Shown here in pieces: positions 49,560 through 57,673 of a DNA stretch of 64,000 nucleotides; within the stretch, counting starts at the first letter, position 1, and each line of letters starts with the position of its first letter. The DNA is from a virus. The DNA is taken from positions 52,360 through 116,359 of IMG/VR virus record IMGVR_UViG_3300020160_001966. One strand, written 5' to 3'. The notes below the pieces were generated by a model. That model ran no database searches. It was not told where the DNA came from and was given only the letters and a program-made list of their open reading frames with translations. Both the position numbers and the translations under genes were made by a program.

Positions 49560-50207
49560 ATGTATATGTTTAATTATAATTACTCGATTATTAATGAATC
49601 TTCGATAGATAAAGACGAGCATTTTCAGATTTTAATAAAATCTGAAAAACTTTTAAAAAAATACGATATTAAAATTAAGAAATATGTAGATGATGACTTA
49701 TTGAACATAATTTGTGAATACTACGGAAATAAATTTATGGAATCTGAAAAAAAATATATTGCGATAATTGAAAAATTAAAAGAAGAATCTCATTTTGAAT
49801 TCTTCTTTAAAAAAAATTCGGAAGAATCTATCGACTATGATAGATTGCCAGATATAACTTTGGATATATTGGAAATAGATCATGATAATTTAGAAGTTAA
49901 ATTTTTGCCTTATTCTAGCTTGTATAAGAGTGTTAATAAATCTGTATACCCGACAATAAGTTGTAAATTCGATTTATTGGATGGTGTGGTGTCTAATGGT
50001 TTAGACCTTGGAAATTTATTATTAGATTATTCTCAACAGTTGATATCTAATATTTTGGATGAAGAAAAAAATGATCCAAACATTTATTCTAAAAATGATA
50101 TTGTGGGTACTGTTATGGATGGTGGTGATGATGATCGGGAATATTTAAACGATACTGTATTTTTTGGTAAATCTAATAAAGCACTCGATGCTTTGAATTT
50201 TATATAA
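49560..50207 (+). CDS. Hypothetical protein
   Basis: 215 aa: ILIKSEKLLKKYDIKIKKYV, FKKNSEESIDYDRLPDITLD, DGVVSNGLDLGNLLLDYSQQ followed by a C-terminal acidic GGDDDREYLND. First gene behind a good early promoter; not recognised. Confidence 0.45.
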   Translation: MYMFNYNYSIINESSIDKDEHFQILIKSEKLLKKYDIKIKKYVDDDLLNIICEYYGNKFMESEKKYIAIIEKLKEESHFEFFFKKNSEESIDYDRLPDITLDILEIDHDNLEVKFLPYSSLYKSVNKSVYPTISCKFDLLDGVVSNGLDLGNLLLDYSQQLISNILDEEKNDPNIYSKNDIVGTVMDGGDDDREYLNDTVFFGKSNKALDALNFI

Positions 50208-50208
50208 T

Positions 50209-50529
50209 ATGGATACATTTTTTAATCTTTTATATTTTGTGCTTTTATCTTTAAGCATTTCTGTTATGTGGAATTTTTCTAAAATTTTTAATCCTTTTAG
50301 AAATTTAATATCCAGAATTCCTTATGTTAGGGTACCTTTATTGTGTCCAGAGTGTAGTTCTTTTTGGTTTGGGCTTCTATGCTCTTTATTATATAATCCA
50401 ATTGTTTTAGATTTTAATTTTTTTATAATCTCTAATATATTTTGTGGTTTAATTGTTTATTTGTTCGCTCATTTTATTTTTAAAAATGAACAAATAAATC
50501 TTGAAAATAAAATCAATTTTATTAAATAA
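50209..50529 (+). CDS. Small membrane protein with CxxC segment (DUF1360-like)
   Basis: 106 aa, about three membrane helices (LLYFVLLSLSISVMW; LLCPECSSFWFGLLCSLLY; FFIISNIFCGLIVYLFAHFI). The CPEC/FWxGLL motif links it to the gene at 21667. Function unknown. Starts 1 bp after the preceding gene. Confidence 0.55.
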   Translation: MDTFFNLLYFVLLSLSISVMWNFSKIFNPFRNLISRIPYVRVPLLCPECSSFWFGLLCSLLYNPIVLDFNFFIISNIFCGLIVYLFAHFIFKNEQINLENKINFIK

Positions 50530-50537
50530 AAAAAAAT

Positions 50538-50972
50538 ATGAACAAAGAACTATTATTAAAAGCCGTAACTGAATATGAATTTACCCATGGTATTTTCATA
50601 GAATTAAACAAAGATGGGTCCGATTTCCAAAAAGAATTTATAAAATTAGCGCCTTCAATTGAAGCGGATATTAAAAGTTCTGCTTTAAATCGAGAATGTT
50701 CATGCACAGTTAAGGTTAAAAACTTTATCAGAGATCATAAAGATGAATGTATTTCTTTTTTAAGAAATATGGTGGAATCTTCAATTATAACAGAAATTGA
50801 TTTTGAACTTTTAAATAAAGAATATCGTGTATTAGTGGTAGCTGGAAAAGTGGCTAAAACTTCTATAAAAGATTGGCCAGAATTTATAAACAATCTGGAA
50901 GAGAGTAATGCTACTTATAAAGGTATGCATGTTGTTAAAGAAAACGATGATATTTATGTTTTCTTTTCTTGA
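50538..50972 (+). CDS. Hypothetical protein
   Basis: 144 aa: ELLLKAVTEYEFTHGIFIEL, LNRECSCTVKVKNFIRDHKD, EYRVLVVAGKVAKTSIKDWP. Two close Cys (CSC). Overlaps the oxygenase gene by 4 bp. Not recognised. Confidence 0.4.
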   Translation: MNKELLLKAVTEYEFTHGIFIELNKDGSDFQKEFIKLAPSIEADIKSSALNRECSCTVKVKNFIRDHKDECISFLRNMVESSIITEIDFELLNKEYRVLVVAGKVAKTSIKDWPEFINNLEESNATYKGMHVVKENDDIYVFFS

Positions 50973-51631
50973 AAATGATAAATTTTGATACAAAAAATTT
51001 CTCATCTTTAAAAGTGTATGATTTTAATTGTGAGAAATCTTTAGTGGATAAAACTTTATATTCTATAAAAAATATAGAATATAGAAATAATGATTTCAAT
51101 AAAATTTCCATAGGTAGATTAAATGATTTGGATGAATTTAAAGATTTACACGAATGGTTTCAGAAATGTGTTGACACTGTATTTTTAGATTTAAATTTAC
51201 CAAAAACTTTTAAAAATATAAAGATTATAGAATCTTGGGCGAATAAAAGTGTTAGAAGTGAATCACATCATATGCACCATCATCCTAATTCGTATTTGAG
51301 TGCTATATTTTACTTAACATCCAATTCTTCTGGATTTACAAAATTTGTGACAGATAATATGTGGTATAATGATGAGCATTTATTTTCTTCTCATTTCGAT
51401 ACAGATTATTTCGAAAAGGATAATATTTTTACTCAAAAACCAGAAGCTGGTAAACTTTTAATTTTCCCTTCGAGATTACATCATTACGTTGAGCCTAATA
51501 TGGGGGATGATAGTAGATATACTATATCTTTTAACGCATATCCTGAAATATACGATGATAGACACAGTATTTATATATCTATAAGTGTAAATCCTTTTGA
51601 TAGGAAAAAAATTGAAAACACAGAAGTTTAA
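50969..51631 (+). CDS. 2OG-Fe(II) oxygenase
   Basis: 220 aa. SWANKSVRSESHHMHHHPNS followed by YLSAIFYLT carries the first Fe ligands (H...H/N) and GKLLIFPSRLHHYVEPN with RYTISFNAYP the distal His and 2OG-binding Arg, the pattern of phage putative 2OG-Fe(II) oxygenases (2OG-FeII_Oxy_5 type). It differs from the tandem pair at 54-55 kb. The substrate may be protein, nucleotide or sugar. Confidence 0.7.
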   Translation: MKMINFDTKNFSSLKVYDFNCEKSLVDKTLYSIKNIEYRNNDFNKISIGRLNDLDEFKDLHEWFQKCVDTVFLDLNLPKTFKNIKIIESWANKSVRSESHHMHHHPNSYLSAIFYLTSNSSGFTKFVTDNMWYNDEHLFSSHFDTDYFEKDNIFTQKPEAGKLLIFPSRLHHYVEPNMGDDSRYTISFNAYPEIYDDRHSIYISISVNPFDRKKIENTEV

Positions 51632-51881
51632 AAAGTTGATTCAAATTTGTAAATCGTTTCAACCAATCCACCACCCCATTTCGTCGATCAGAACCTTTCA
51701 TGTAACTTTTGCTATTTTAAAAAATAGAATAGTATCTATAGGGATGAACAATACAAAAACGCATCCTAATATTAAAAGGTTAAATTATAAATCTAATGAT
51801 GGGGAAGATCTTAGAGATATTGCTAGAATGCATTCTGAATTGAATTGTGTTTTAAAATTGCAAAAAAAAAATAAATATTGA
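51597..51881 (+). CDS. Truncated cytidine-deaminase-like protein
   Basis: 94 aa, TTG start at 51597 or 51612, overlapping the oxygenase. ICKSFQPIHHPISSIRTFHV, KNRIVSIGMNNTKTHPNIKR and ARMHSELNCVLKL match the N-terminal half of phage deaminase-like proteins (G-x-N-x-x-K-T-H-P then H-(A/S)-E). The frame stops 13 residues after the H-S-E, and no P-C-x-x-C follows in any frame. It is either a decayed gene or a non-catalytic remnant. Confidence 0.45.
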   Translation: MIGKKLKTQKFKKLIQICKSFQPIHHPISSIRTFHVTFAILKNRIVSIGMNNTKTHPNIKRLNYKSNDGEDLRDIARMHSELNCVLKLQKKNKY

Positions 51882-51924
51882 AAATTTCAAAAATATAGTT
51901 TTTGTAAATATAAGGCTTGACAAG

Positions 51925-52044
51925 ATGGGTAACTTGAGATATGCTAAACCTTGCAATGGATGTAGTCATCTCATGAAACAGACAGGATATAAAAAATTTT
52001 ATTATTCTGGAGAATGTGGTGATTTCATAGAATATGATAACTAA
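51925..52044 (+). CDS. Tiny Cys-rich protein (39 aa)
   Basis: 39 aa: AKPCNGCSHLMKQTGYKKFY followed by YSGECGDF; three Cys and one His could form a zinc knuckle. It overlaps the next gene by 11 bp, which also carries a CxxC cluster (CDHCKYSDDCVC). Both look like real small early genes. Confidence 0.45.
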   Translation: MGNLRYAKPCNGCSHLMKQTGYKKFYYSGECGDFIEYDN

Positions 52045-52288
52045 GAAAAAATACAGAAATTTAAAACACTTATCGGATTTTGCAAAATCTTTCAATTCAT
52101 CTGAAAAATCTAAAGGGGATGTTAAGAAGAACCTTTTAAAATCTAAAGATGGTATTCGTATGCTTACTAGTAGTTCATGTATACGTCCAGATATTTTTTT
52201 AAATAATGATAGAACTTGTGATCATTGTAAATACTCTGATGATTGCGTGTGCCGTATAAAAAAATTTAGCAAATATTATAAAAAATGA
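52034..52288 (+). CDS. Small Cys-rich protein
   Basis: 84 aa. A basic N-terminus (KKKYRNLKHLSDFAKSF), then SSSCIRPDIFLNNDRTCDHC and KYSDDCVCRIKKFSKYY. The C-x-x-C...C-x-C spacing resembles small iron- or zinc-binding proteins of phages. Function unknown. Overlaps the next gene by 4 bp. Confidence 0.5.
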   Translation: MITKKKYRNLKHLSDFAKSFNSSEKSKGDVKKNLLKSKDGIRMLTSSSCIRPDIFLNNDRTCDHCKYSDDCVCRIKKFSKYYKK

Positions 52289-52572
52289 AAACTATAGACA
52301 AAGAATTTACTTATAAAAATTTTAGTTACAAACAATTGCTCAGAGATGGTAAAATTGCAATATATGAACAAAAATTAAAGGATGGTATTAAATGCGATTA
52401 TGAGGTTGTTATTATAGAAGAACATAATGGCTATGAAATAGCTGGTAATAAATTTCCACCATCTGAGATGTATCCATCATCTAACCAGTGGGGTGTTAAG
52501 GGTTTTACATTCACTGATTATGATGATGCATTGATAAAATTTAAAAAACTAAAGAAGAAACATGAAAAATAA
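52285..52572 (+). CDS. Conserved small phage protein
   Basis: 95 aa: LRDGKIAIYEQKLKDG, YEVVIIEEHNGYEIAGNKFP and EMYPSSNQWGVKGFTFTDYD form a pattern seen in many phages and their hosts (R-x-G-x-x-A-(I/M)-Y...Y-E-V...E-x-Y-P...W-G). Function unknown. Confidence 0.55.
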   Translation: MKTIDKEFTYKNFSYKQLLRDGKIAIYEQKLKDGIKCDYEVVIIEEHNGYEIAGNKFPPSEMYPSSNQWGVKGFTFTDYDDALIKFKKLKKKHEK

Positions 52573-52708
52573 TAATCAAGCGGGAAAAGGTGATCGTTAT
52601 AGACCAGTCGATAAAAAAAAATATGATTCAAATTATGACTCGATTAAATGGGGTAAAAAAGATGTTAAGAGTAATAGTTCTAAAAAAAACCTTTCTTCCG
52701 ATAATTAG
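52562..52708 (+). CDS. Tiny conserved phage protein (48 aa, AGKGDRYRP type)
   Basis: 48 aa with QAGKGDRYRPVDKKKYDSNY followed by DSIKWGKK, the hallmark of a very common tiny phage protein (G-K-G-D-x-x-R-P...Y...I-x-(W/F)). It overlaps the preceding gene by 11 bp and the lipoprotein start by 47 bp. Function unknown. Confidence 0.55.
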   Translation: MKNNNQAGKGDRYRPVDKKKYDSNYDSIKWGKKDVKSNSSKKNLSSDN

Positions 52709-52919
52709 TTTGTGTTTCCTGACATCATGTTCTAATTTAAAAACAGAGGGTAATTTTGGAGGAAATGAATATAAAGCCTCTAATGAATTAACATTCACGT
52801 ATGCTTTGTCTGAAAATGTAAAATTGAAAAGTAAAATTTCTCAACCTTACATCTATAAAAATTCTATAGATAAACATGTTCCAGATTATGCTGAAAGTGG
52901 AGTATTTTTCGATTTTTAA
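52662..52919 (+). CDS. Small lipoprotein
   Basis: 85 aa from the ATG at 52662. Signal peptide with basic n-region and lipobox: LKKTFLPIISLCFLTSC, Cys at residue 21 expected to be lipidated. Mature part ~64 residues (NLKTEGNFGGNEYKASNELT), predicted beta. It would sit in the inner or outer membrane of a diderm host, possibly for superinfection exclusion or lysis (o-spanin-like); no partner i-spanin is visible next to it. Confidence 0.55.
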   Translation: MLRVIVLKKTFLPIISLCFLTSCSNLKTEGNFGGNEYKASNELTFTYALSENVKLKSKISQPYIYKNSIDKHVPDYAESGVFFDF

Positions 52920-54020
52920 ATGAAAAATATTATATTGCAATCAAATATAATTCATGATGAGTATACTGATCAGACTAGTAAATTTTACGATGTTCCTTTT
53001 TCTGAAAAAAGTACATTTTCCATAGAAAATAATATAGAACTTCCAGATGATTGGAAGATTGGTTTAATTTACGGTCCTAGTGGTTCTGGAAAAAGTACTT
53101 TATTAAAACAATTTGGTGAAATCAAGAATATAGAATGGGATGATAGTAAATCTTTAATATCTAACTTTTTTCCATTTTCTTTTGAAGATGCTTCTCATGT
53201 TTTAACATCTGTTGGTTTTTCTACTATACCATCATGGTATAGGCCGTATAATGTTTTGTCTAATGGTGAAAAGTTTAGAGCGGATTTGGCAAAAAATTTG
53301 ATATGTAAAGAATTCGTTTTAATAGATGAATTTACCAGTGTGGTTGATAGAAATGTCGCTAAGTCCACATCTAATTCTGTTTCAAAATATATAAGAAATA
53401 CTAATAAGAAGGTCATTTTTTCTTCTTGTCATGAAGATATTATAGAGTGGTTAAATCCAGATTGGATGTATAATCCAATAGAAGGTAAGATGGTGTTACC
53501 AAGGGGGTGTCTTCAGCGACCTAAAATTGAACTTAAAATTTTCAGAGTCAAATATGATGCGTGGGAATTATTCAAACAACATCATTATTTGAGCAATTCT
53601 TTAAATAAAGCTGCGAAATGTTTCATCGCCTATTGGAAAGATGTCCCAGTTGCTTTTAATGCCACCTTATCATTCCCACATCCATTCGTTAAAAATGCTT
53701 GGAGAGGTAGCAGGACTGTTGTATTGCCAGATTTTCAAGGTCTTGGAATAGGTTCTAGACTTTCTGATCACATAGCCAGTATGGTTGTTGAGAAGGGTGG
53801 TAGATATTTTTCTAAAACCATACATCCATCTATGATAGCATATAGATTAAAAAGCGGTCTATGGAAAGAAACTACTCATTCTAGAAAGTCCAGAAATCCT
53901 AAAAACAAAAGTATGCTTGCCATGAATTGGAATGCTACAGATAGGTTTTGTTATGCTTTCGAATATATAGGAAAACCATCCTCATCCGAAGAATCTAAAA
54001 TTTTTTGGGAAAAATGTTGA
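52920..54020 (+). CDS. ABC-type ATPase fused to a GNAT acetyltransferase domain
   Basis: 366 aa. Residues 1-200 are a stand-alone ABC ATPase: GPSGSGKSTLL (Walker A), LSNGEKFRADLAKNL (signature), FVLIDEFTSVVDR (Walker B), SSCHED (H-loop). Residues ~205-366 are a GNAT domain: FKQHHYLSNSLNKAAKCFIA, RTVVLPDFQGLGIGSRLSDH (acetyl-CoA loop Q-x-x-G-I-G), KTIHPSMIAYRLKSGLW. Fusions of this type occur in phages, and the GNAT part recalls Mom-like DNA-modification acetyltransferases. Substrate unproven. Confidence 0.7.
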   Translation: MKNIILQSNIIHDEYTDQTSKFYDVPFSEKSTFSIENNIELPDDWKIGLIYGPSGSGKSTLLKQFGEIKNIEWDDSKSLISNFFPFSFEDASHVLTSVGFSTIPSWYRPYNVLSNGEKFRADLAKNLICKEFVLIDEFTSVVDRNVAKSTSNSVSKYIRNTNKKVIFSSCHEDIIEWLNPDWMYNPIEGKMVLPRGCLQRPKIELKIFRVKYDAWELFKQHHYLSNSLNKAAKCFIAYWKDVPVAFNATLSFPHPFVKNAWRGSRTVVLPDFQGLGIGSRLSDHIASMVVEKGGRYFSKTIHPSMIAYRLKSGLWKETTHSRKSRNPKNKSMLAMNWNATDRFCYAFEYIGKPSSSEESKIFWEKC

Positions 54021-54044
54021 TTTACTATAATTATGCGCTAATAT
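54017..54044 (+). promoter_or_regulatory. Early-type promoter of the tandem oxygenase genes
   Basis: TTGATT, 16 bp, TAATAT, 8 nt, ATG at 54053. Confidence 0.55.
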
Positions 54045-54052
54045 AATCATAT

Positions 54053-54598
54053 ATGGGAGAAAAAAAATATATAACACCTGATGTTTATTACATCGATAAT
54101 TTTTTAGAAGAATCTTTTATAGATAATTTGCACGATAAAATATCTAACCCTTCATCTTTGTGGTTTAGACATTCATGTAGAGGTTTTGATGTCGATAAAA
54201 ATTTTTATTTCTATAATCCTTTAAGTCCTGACGATTATGCGGGTGAATATGAACATTTTTCTAACATATTGAAGGATAATGAAGTTACTAGAATTTATGT
54301 AAATGGTCAAGTTGGTGTGGAGCATGGTAATTTTCATAAAGATGATGGTGATGAAACTTTTTTAATAGGGTTGACTAAAGGTTGGAATTCAGAATCTGGT
54401 GGAGCTACCGAATTTAAATCGGGAGATGATTGTTCATTTTCCATATATCCAAAATATAATAGAATAATATGTTTTAAATCAGATATAGAACATAGGGCTT
54501 TACCAAACGTAGATTTACATTCTTTTAGAATGACTTTAGCGATAAAAACTAATAAAGTTAAAAAAAATAATATTTCAAATATAAATTTTATAGCATAA
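54053..54598 (+). CDS. 2OG-Fe(II) oxygenase, tandem copy 1
   Basis: 181 aa. EHGNFHKDDGDETFLIGLTK has the HxD metal motif; FSIYPKYNRIICFKSDIEHR followed by ALPN brings the distal His, and FRMTLAIKT the 2OG-binding Arg. Prolyl-4-hydroxylase-like fold (2OG-FeII_Oxy_3). Paralogue of the next gene. The substrate is unknown; a protein side chain or a modified sugar/base is possible. Confidence 0.75.
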   Translation: MGEKKYITPDVYYIDNFLEESFIDNLHDKISNPSSLWFRHSCRGFDVDKNFYFYNPLSPDDYAGEYEHFSNILKDNEVTRIYVNGQVGVEHGNFHKDDGDETFLIGLTKGWNSESGGATEFKSGDDCSFSIYPKYNRIICFKSDIEHRALPNVDLHSFRMTLAIKTNKVKKNNISNINFIA

Positions 54599-54599
54599 T

Positions 54600-55130
54600 A
54601 TGAACAATAAAACGCACATCAATGAAGATATATATTTTGTAGACAATTTTTTACCAGAAGATTTTTTGAATGACTTGGTTAATAAAGTATTGAACGATTC
54701 TTGGCATAAACATTATAGTAGAGACGGTGATGGAATTTTCTTTTGGGCTTTAAATTTAACTAATGATTCTTATGAAAATGAATTAGAATTTATAGAAAGT
54801 TTATTCCCTAATAATGATGTTTTGAGGGTTTATGTTAACGGACATTCGGGTATACAGCATGGGAGCTTCCATACAGATGATGGTGAAGAAACATATCTGG
54901 TGGGTTTAACTAAAGGTTGGAATTCAGAATCTGGTGGAGCTACTGAATTTAAAACGAAACATGATAATTCTACACTTTCAATATATCCTCTATATAATAG
55001 AATGGTTTGTTTTCCAGCACATATTGAACATAGGGCTGCTCCAAATATTGATTTATACACTTTTAGAATGACTTTAGCTATTCAAACTGATCGTAAAAAT
55101 TCTACAAAAGGTTTAAATTTTATACAATAA
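54600..55130 (+). CDS. 2OG-Fe(II) oxygenase, tandem copy 2
   Basis: 176 aa. QHGSFHTDDGEETYLVGLTK (HxD), RMVCFPAHIEHRAAPN (distal His) and FRMTLAIQT (Arg). It is closely related to copy 1, with an almost identical ~45-bp DNA stretch around KGWNSESGGATEFK in both. It starts 1 bp after copy 1's stop. All catalytic residues are kept, so both are probably active. Confidence 0.75.
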   Translation: MNNKTHINEDIYFVDNFLPEDFLNDLVNKVLNDSWHKHYSRDGDGIFFWALNLTNDSYENELEFIESLFPNNDVLRVYVNGHSGIQHGSFHTDDGEETYLVGLTKGWNSESGGATEFKTKHDNSTLSIYPLYNRMVCFPAHIEHRAAPNIDLYTFRMTLAIQTDRKNSTKGLNFIQ

Positions 55131-55132
55131 AC

Positions 55133-55160
55133 TTGACAATGTGAAATGCCAGTTTATCAT
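55133..55160 (+). promoter_or_regulatory. Early-type promoter of the 55169 operon
   Basis: TTGACA, 16 bp, TATCAT, 8 nt, ATG at 55169. Confidence 0.5.
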
Positions 55161-55168
55161 ATAAAGGT

Positions 55169-55447
55169 ATGACTAAAAAAGTAGAATGCGTTGAAGAGTA
55201 TTTTGTGAAGTTCACCGATGAGGAATTCCAAAAATTAGGTTGGAAACCTAATCAAAAATTTTCAGTAGAATTAAAATCCGATGATTCTATTTTACTTAAA
55301 CCTTTTGTTTCTTTGGAAATTGATCTTTCTGAATTTAAACGAGAAACTTTGGAGTTTATAATTTCTCTTTCTGTAGAAAAAGATATTTCTATAAATGATG
55401 TGATTTGTGAAATTTTAGAAAAGGAGATCGAAAAAAATGACAAATAA
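55169..55447 (+). CDS. Small AbrB-like phage protein
   Basis: 92 aa. YFVKFTDEEFQKLGWKPNQK followed by FSVELKSDDSILLKPF fits a SpoVT/AbrB-type swapped-hairpin half. The second half, EFKRETLEFIISLSVEKDIS followed by INDVICEILEK, is a helix-turn-helix-like pair as in ribbon-helix-helix proteins. Possibly a small DNA-binding regulator. First gene of an operon with a good promoter. Confidence 0.5.
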   Translation: MTKKVECVEEYFVKFTDEEFQKLGWKPNQKFSVELKSDDSILLKPFVSLEIDLSEFKRETLEFIISLSVEKDISINDVICEILEKEIEKNDK

Positions 55448-55652
55448 AGATAGTATTTTTAGAGTAGTTGATTCTTGTGAAGATGGTGAAGCTTTACGTC
55501 CAGTTGTGGATATGGAGATATCTTCATTTGCAACTTTAAGCGATATGCTTTATGCTTTTGAACGTTTTTTATTATCCATAGGGTATGTGTTTCCTGATAA
55601 TACGCATTTGGATTTTATATCAGATGACGAGAGTGATGGGAGGGAATTTTAA
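55437..55652 (+). CDS. Small phage protein
   Basis: 71 aa: EISSFATLSDMLYAFERFLL followed by SIGYVFP is a motif of small proteins common in T4-like and T7-like phages. Strong Shine-Dalgarno AAGGAG 9 nt upstream. Overlaps the previous gene by 11 bp. Function unknown. Confidence 0.5.
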   Translation: MTNKDSIFRVVDSCEDGEALRPVVDMEISSFATLSDMLYAFERFLLSIGYVFPDNTHLDFISDDESDGREF

Positions 55653-56233
55653 TGGGAATGTTTGATTACGTTAAGTGCGACTATCCTCTTCCAGATATAG
55701 AGGTGGCTGAAAAATGGAATATCGATCTTAAATCGGTTTCTTTCCAAACAAAAGATATGGATAATTGTTTGGAAGAATATATAATTAAAAATGATGGAGA
55801 ACTCTATATTGTAAAAAATGAATACAAATGGGTGGATGATGATAATAGTTTTTTGAAAGGTTATTGTGAAGTTGTTAGCTCTGAGGAAGTTAAGGCTGAA
55901 TATCATGGTATGATGAATTTTTACCACTATGAACATGACTTGACGAAAGATGATAAACATTTCACATTATCTATAGATTTTTTGGCTAAATTTGTAGATA
56001 ATAAATTGGTGGATTTGAAGGTTTTGGAAGTTGAAGAGAAAGATATAACTGAGTATAAGCTTCAAACAGATAAACTATTTGAGGAGAGAAAACGTTATTG
56101 TAATAAATGGTATATAAAATATATTTTTAATACCAAATATGTTTTATTTTTTAGAAAAATGTTAAAAAACTTTATACATAAAGTTTTTAAATTAGTCGAA
56201 AGGATATATCATTTCACATTTATTCATTTATGA
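55652..56233 (+). CDS. Conserved phage protein (MGMFDYV type)
   Basis: 193 aa. MGMFDYVKCDYPLPD, SVSFQTKDMDNCLEEYIIKN followed by DGELY is the N-terminus of a widespread phage family. The C-terminal ~60 residues are a basic, hydrophobic helical extension (YIFNTKYVLFFRKMLKNFI). GGAGGG lies 9 nt before the ATG. Function unknown. Confidence 0.55.
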   Translation: MGMFDYVKCDYPLPDIEVAEKWNIDLKSVSFQTKDMDNCLEEYIIKNDGELYIVKNEYKWVDDDNSFLKGYCEVVSSEEVKAEYHGMMNFYHYEHDLTKDDKHFTLSIDFLAKFVDNKLVDLKVLEVEEKDITEYKLQTDKLFEERKRYCNKWYIKYIFNTKYVLFFRKMLKNFIHKVFKLVERIYHFTFIHL

Positions 56234-56982
56234 AAAAGGTTAAATCTAAAAAAATTCAAATTGAATTTGATTATGAACATCTTTCAATTTTAACAACTGC
56301 TTTGGAAGTTTATTCTCGTCTTCGTTCTGGTCAAGTTGATATGGCTATGAGTGAGGCATATGCTGATAGGTATCTTGATTGGAACGAGAGGGAAGCTATC
56401 CATAGACATGTTAGATATGCTATGTTCCCATCTTTACCAGAAAGAAGATATGATGGTCATGGTGGGTTTTACGATCAGTATAATAACGAATATGATGAGA
56501 GTGGTTCTATAATAAAAGAATCAGAAGAGTGGGTTAAAAAGAAAAATTTCCCACATTTAGATCACCCGAATTCATCTTTTGGTGTTGGTAATACTGAAGA
56601 GATGAGAGATGGTACAATTGCATGGGAGATTAAAAAGGTTATAGATCAATATCTCCATTATGAGAGAAATGATGGATATCGCAGGATATGTGATGTTAGC
56701 GGTGATGGTGCTATGAAGTATTCAAACGTCGAGCCTCCTAAAATATTGGATGGCATTTTAGGATATTGGAAGCCTCAGAAGCAATTTAGAATACCTCAAA
56801 AGTTTCAAAAAAAGATTGATAATGCTATTAAAAATAAAAAATTCGATAAAGCTTGGGATATTGTTTATGAAGCATTTGAAAAATCACCATTACCTAAAGG
56901 AAATTGTTCGAAAATAGAAGATGTTGGTGGAAGTTATTATGTTATAATTGAAGAACCTTATAAATTTGATGAAAAGTATTGA
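56230..56982 (+). CDS. Conserved phage protein of unknown function
   Basis: 250 aa. YEHLSILTTALEVYSRLRSG followed by QVDMA is a recurrent phage motif. The rest is Asp/Gly/Tyr-rich, with HPNSSFGVGNTEEMRDGTIA and a C-terminal EDVGGSYYVIIEEPYKFDEK. Overlaps the previous gene by 4 bp and the phosphoesterase by 14 bp. Confidence 0.5.
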   Translation: MKKVKSKKIQIEFDYEHLSILTTALEVYSRLRSGQVDMAMSEAYADRYLDWNEREAIHRHVRYAMFPSLPERRYDGHGGFYDQYNNEYDESGSIIKESEEWVKKKNFPHLDHPNSSFGVGNTEEMRDGTIAWEIKKVIDQYLHYERNDGYRRICDVSGDGAMKYSNVEPPKILDGILGYWKPQKQFRIPQKFQKKIDNAIKNKKFDKAWDIVYEAFEKSPLPKGNCSKIEDVGGSYYVIIEEPYKFDEKY

Positions 56983-57667
56983 TCCACATAAGCCTTTATT
57001 ATTTTTAGGAGATCATCATGGAGAATGGTCTTATCTTCTTGATATTATAGATACTAAAAAAATAAGCGATTGTTATTTGATTAGCGTTGGGGATTCTGGA
57101 ATTGGATTTACCAATAAGGAAAATCAAATAAAGATGATAAATTATTTAAATTATGAATTTAAAGAAAGAAATATTATCTTTATGGCTATTAGAGGTAATC
57201 ATGATGATCCTGTTTATTTTCAAGGAATTGATAGAGTTTCATTAAGTAATTTTGAATTAATTGAAGATTATACTGTAGCCGAATATGATGGTAAAAAAAT
57301 TCAATTTATTGGTGGTGCGGTTTCTATCGATAGAACATCTAGAACCGAAGGACGTTCGTATTGGGAAGATGAAGTAGTTAAATTCGATAGAGATAAATGC
57401 AAAGAAGTAGATATTCTAATAACCCATACTGCCCCTTCTTGGTGCTTTCCACAGCAATTTAATGAATTGGTTTATGGATGGGCAAATGAGGATGCTTATT
57501 TGCTGGAAGACCTTACAGACGAAAGAGCCATTATGGATGAGATTTGTAAACTATGTAAACCATCATTACATCTTTATGGACATTTTCATTCTAGTTGGAC
57601 TGAGGTTATAAATGGATGTAAACATAAGCTTTTAGACATTAATGAATTTTGGGGGAATCGTGGATAA
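56969..57667 (+). CDS. Calcineurin-like metallophosphoesterase
   Basis: 232 aa from the ATG at 56969 (a TTG at 56948 is less likely). Motifs in order: LFLGDHHGEW, SVGDSGIG, IRGNHDDP, ITHTAPS, LYGHFHSSW; all metal ligands present. It stands directly before an RNA ligase gene, so a 2',3'-end healing or phosphatase role in RNA repair is plausible, though DNA or protein phosphatase activity is equally possible from sequence. Confidence 0.7.
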   Translation: MKSIDPHKPLLFLGDHHGEWSYLLDIIDTKKISDCYLISVGDSGIGFTNKENQIKMINYLNYEFKERNIIFMAIRGNHDDPVYFQGIDRVSLSNFELIEDYTVAEYDGKKIQFIGGAVSIDRTSRTEGRSYWEDEVVKFDRDKCKEVDILITHTAPSWCFPQQFNELVYGWANEDAYLLEDLTDERAIMDEICKLCKPSLHLYGHFHSSWTEVINGCKHKLLDINEFWGNRG

Positions 57668-57673
57668 TTTTTA

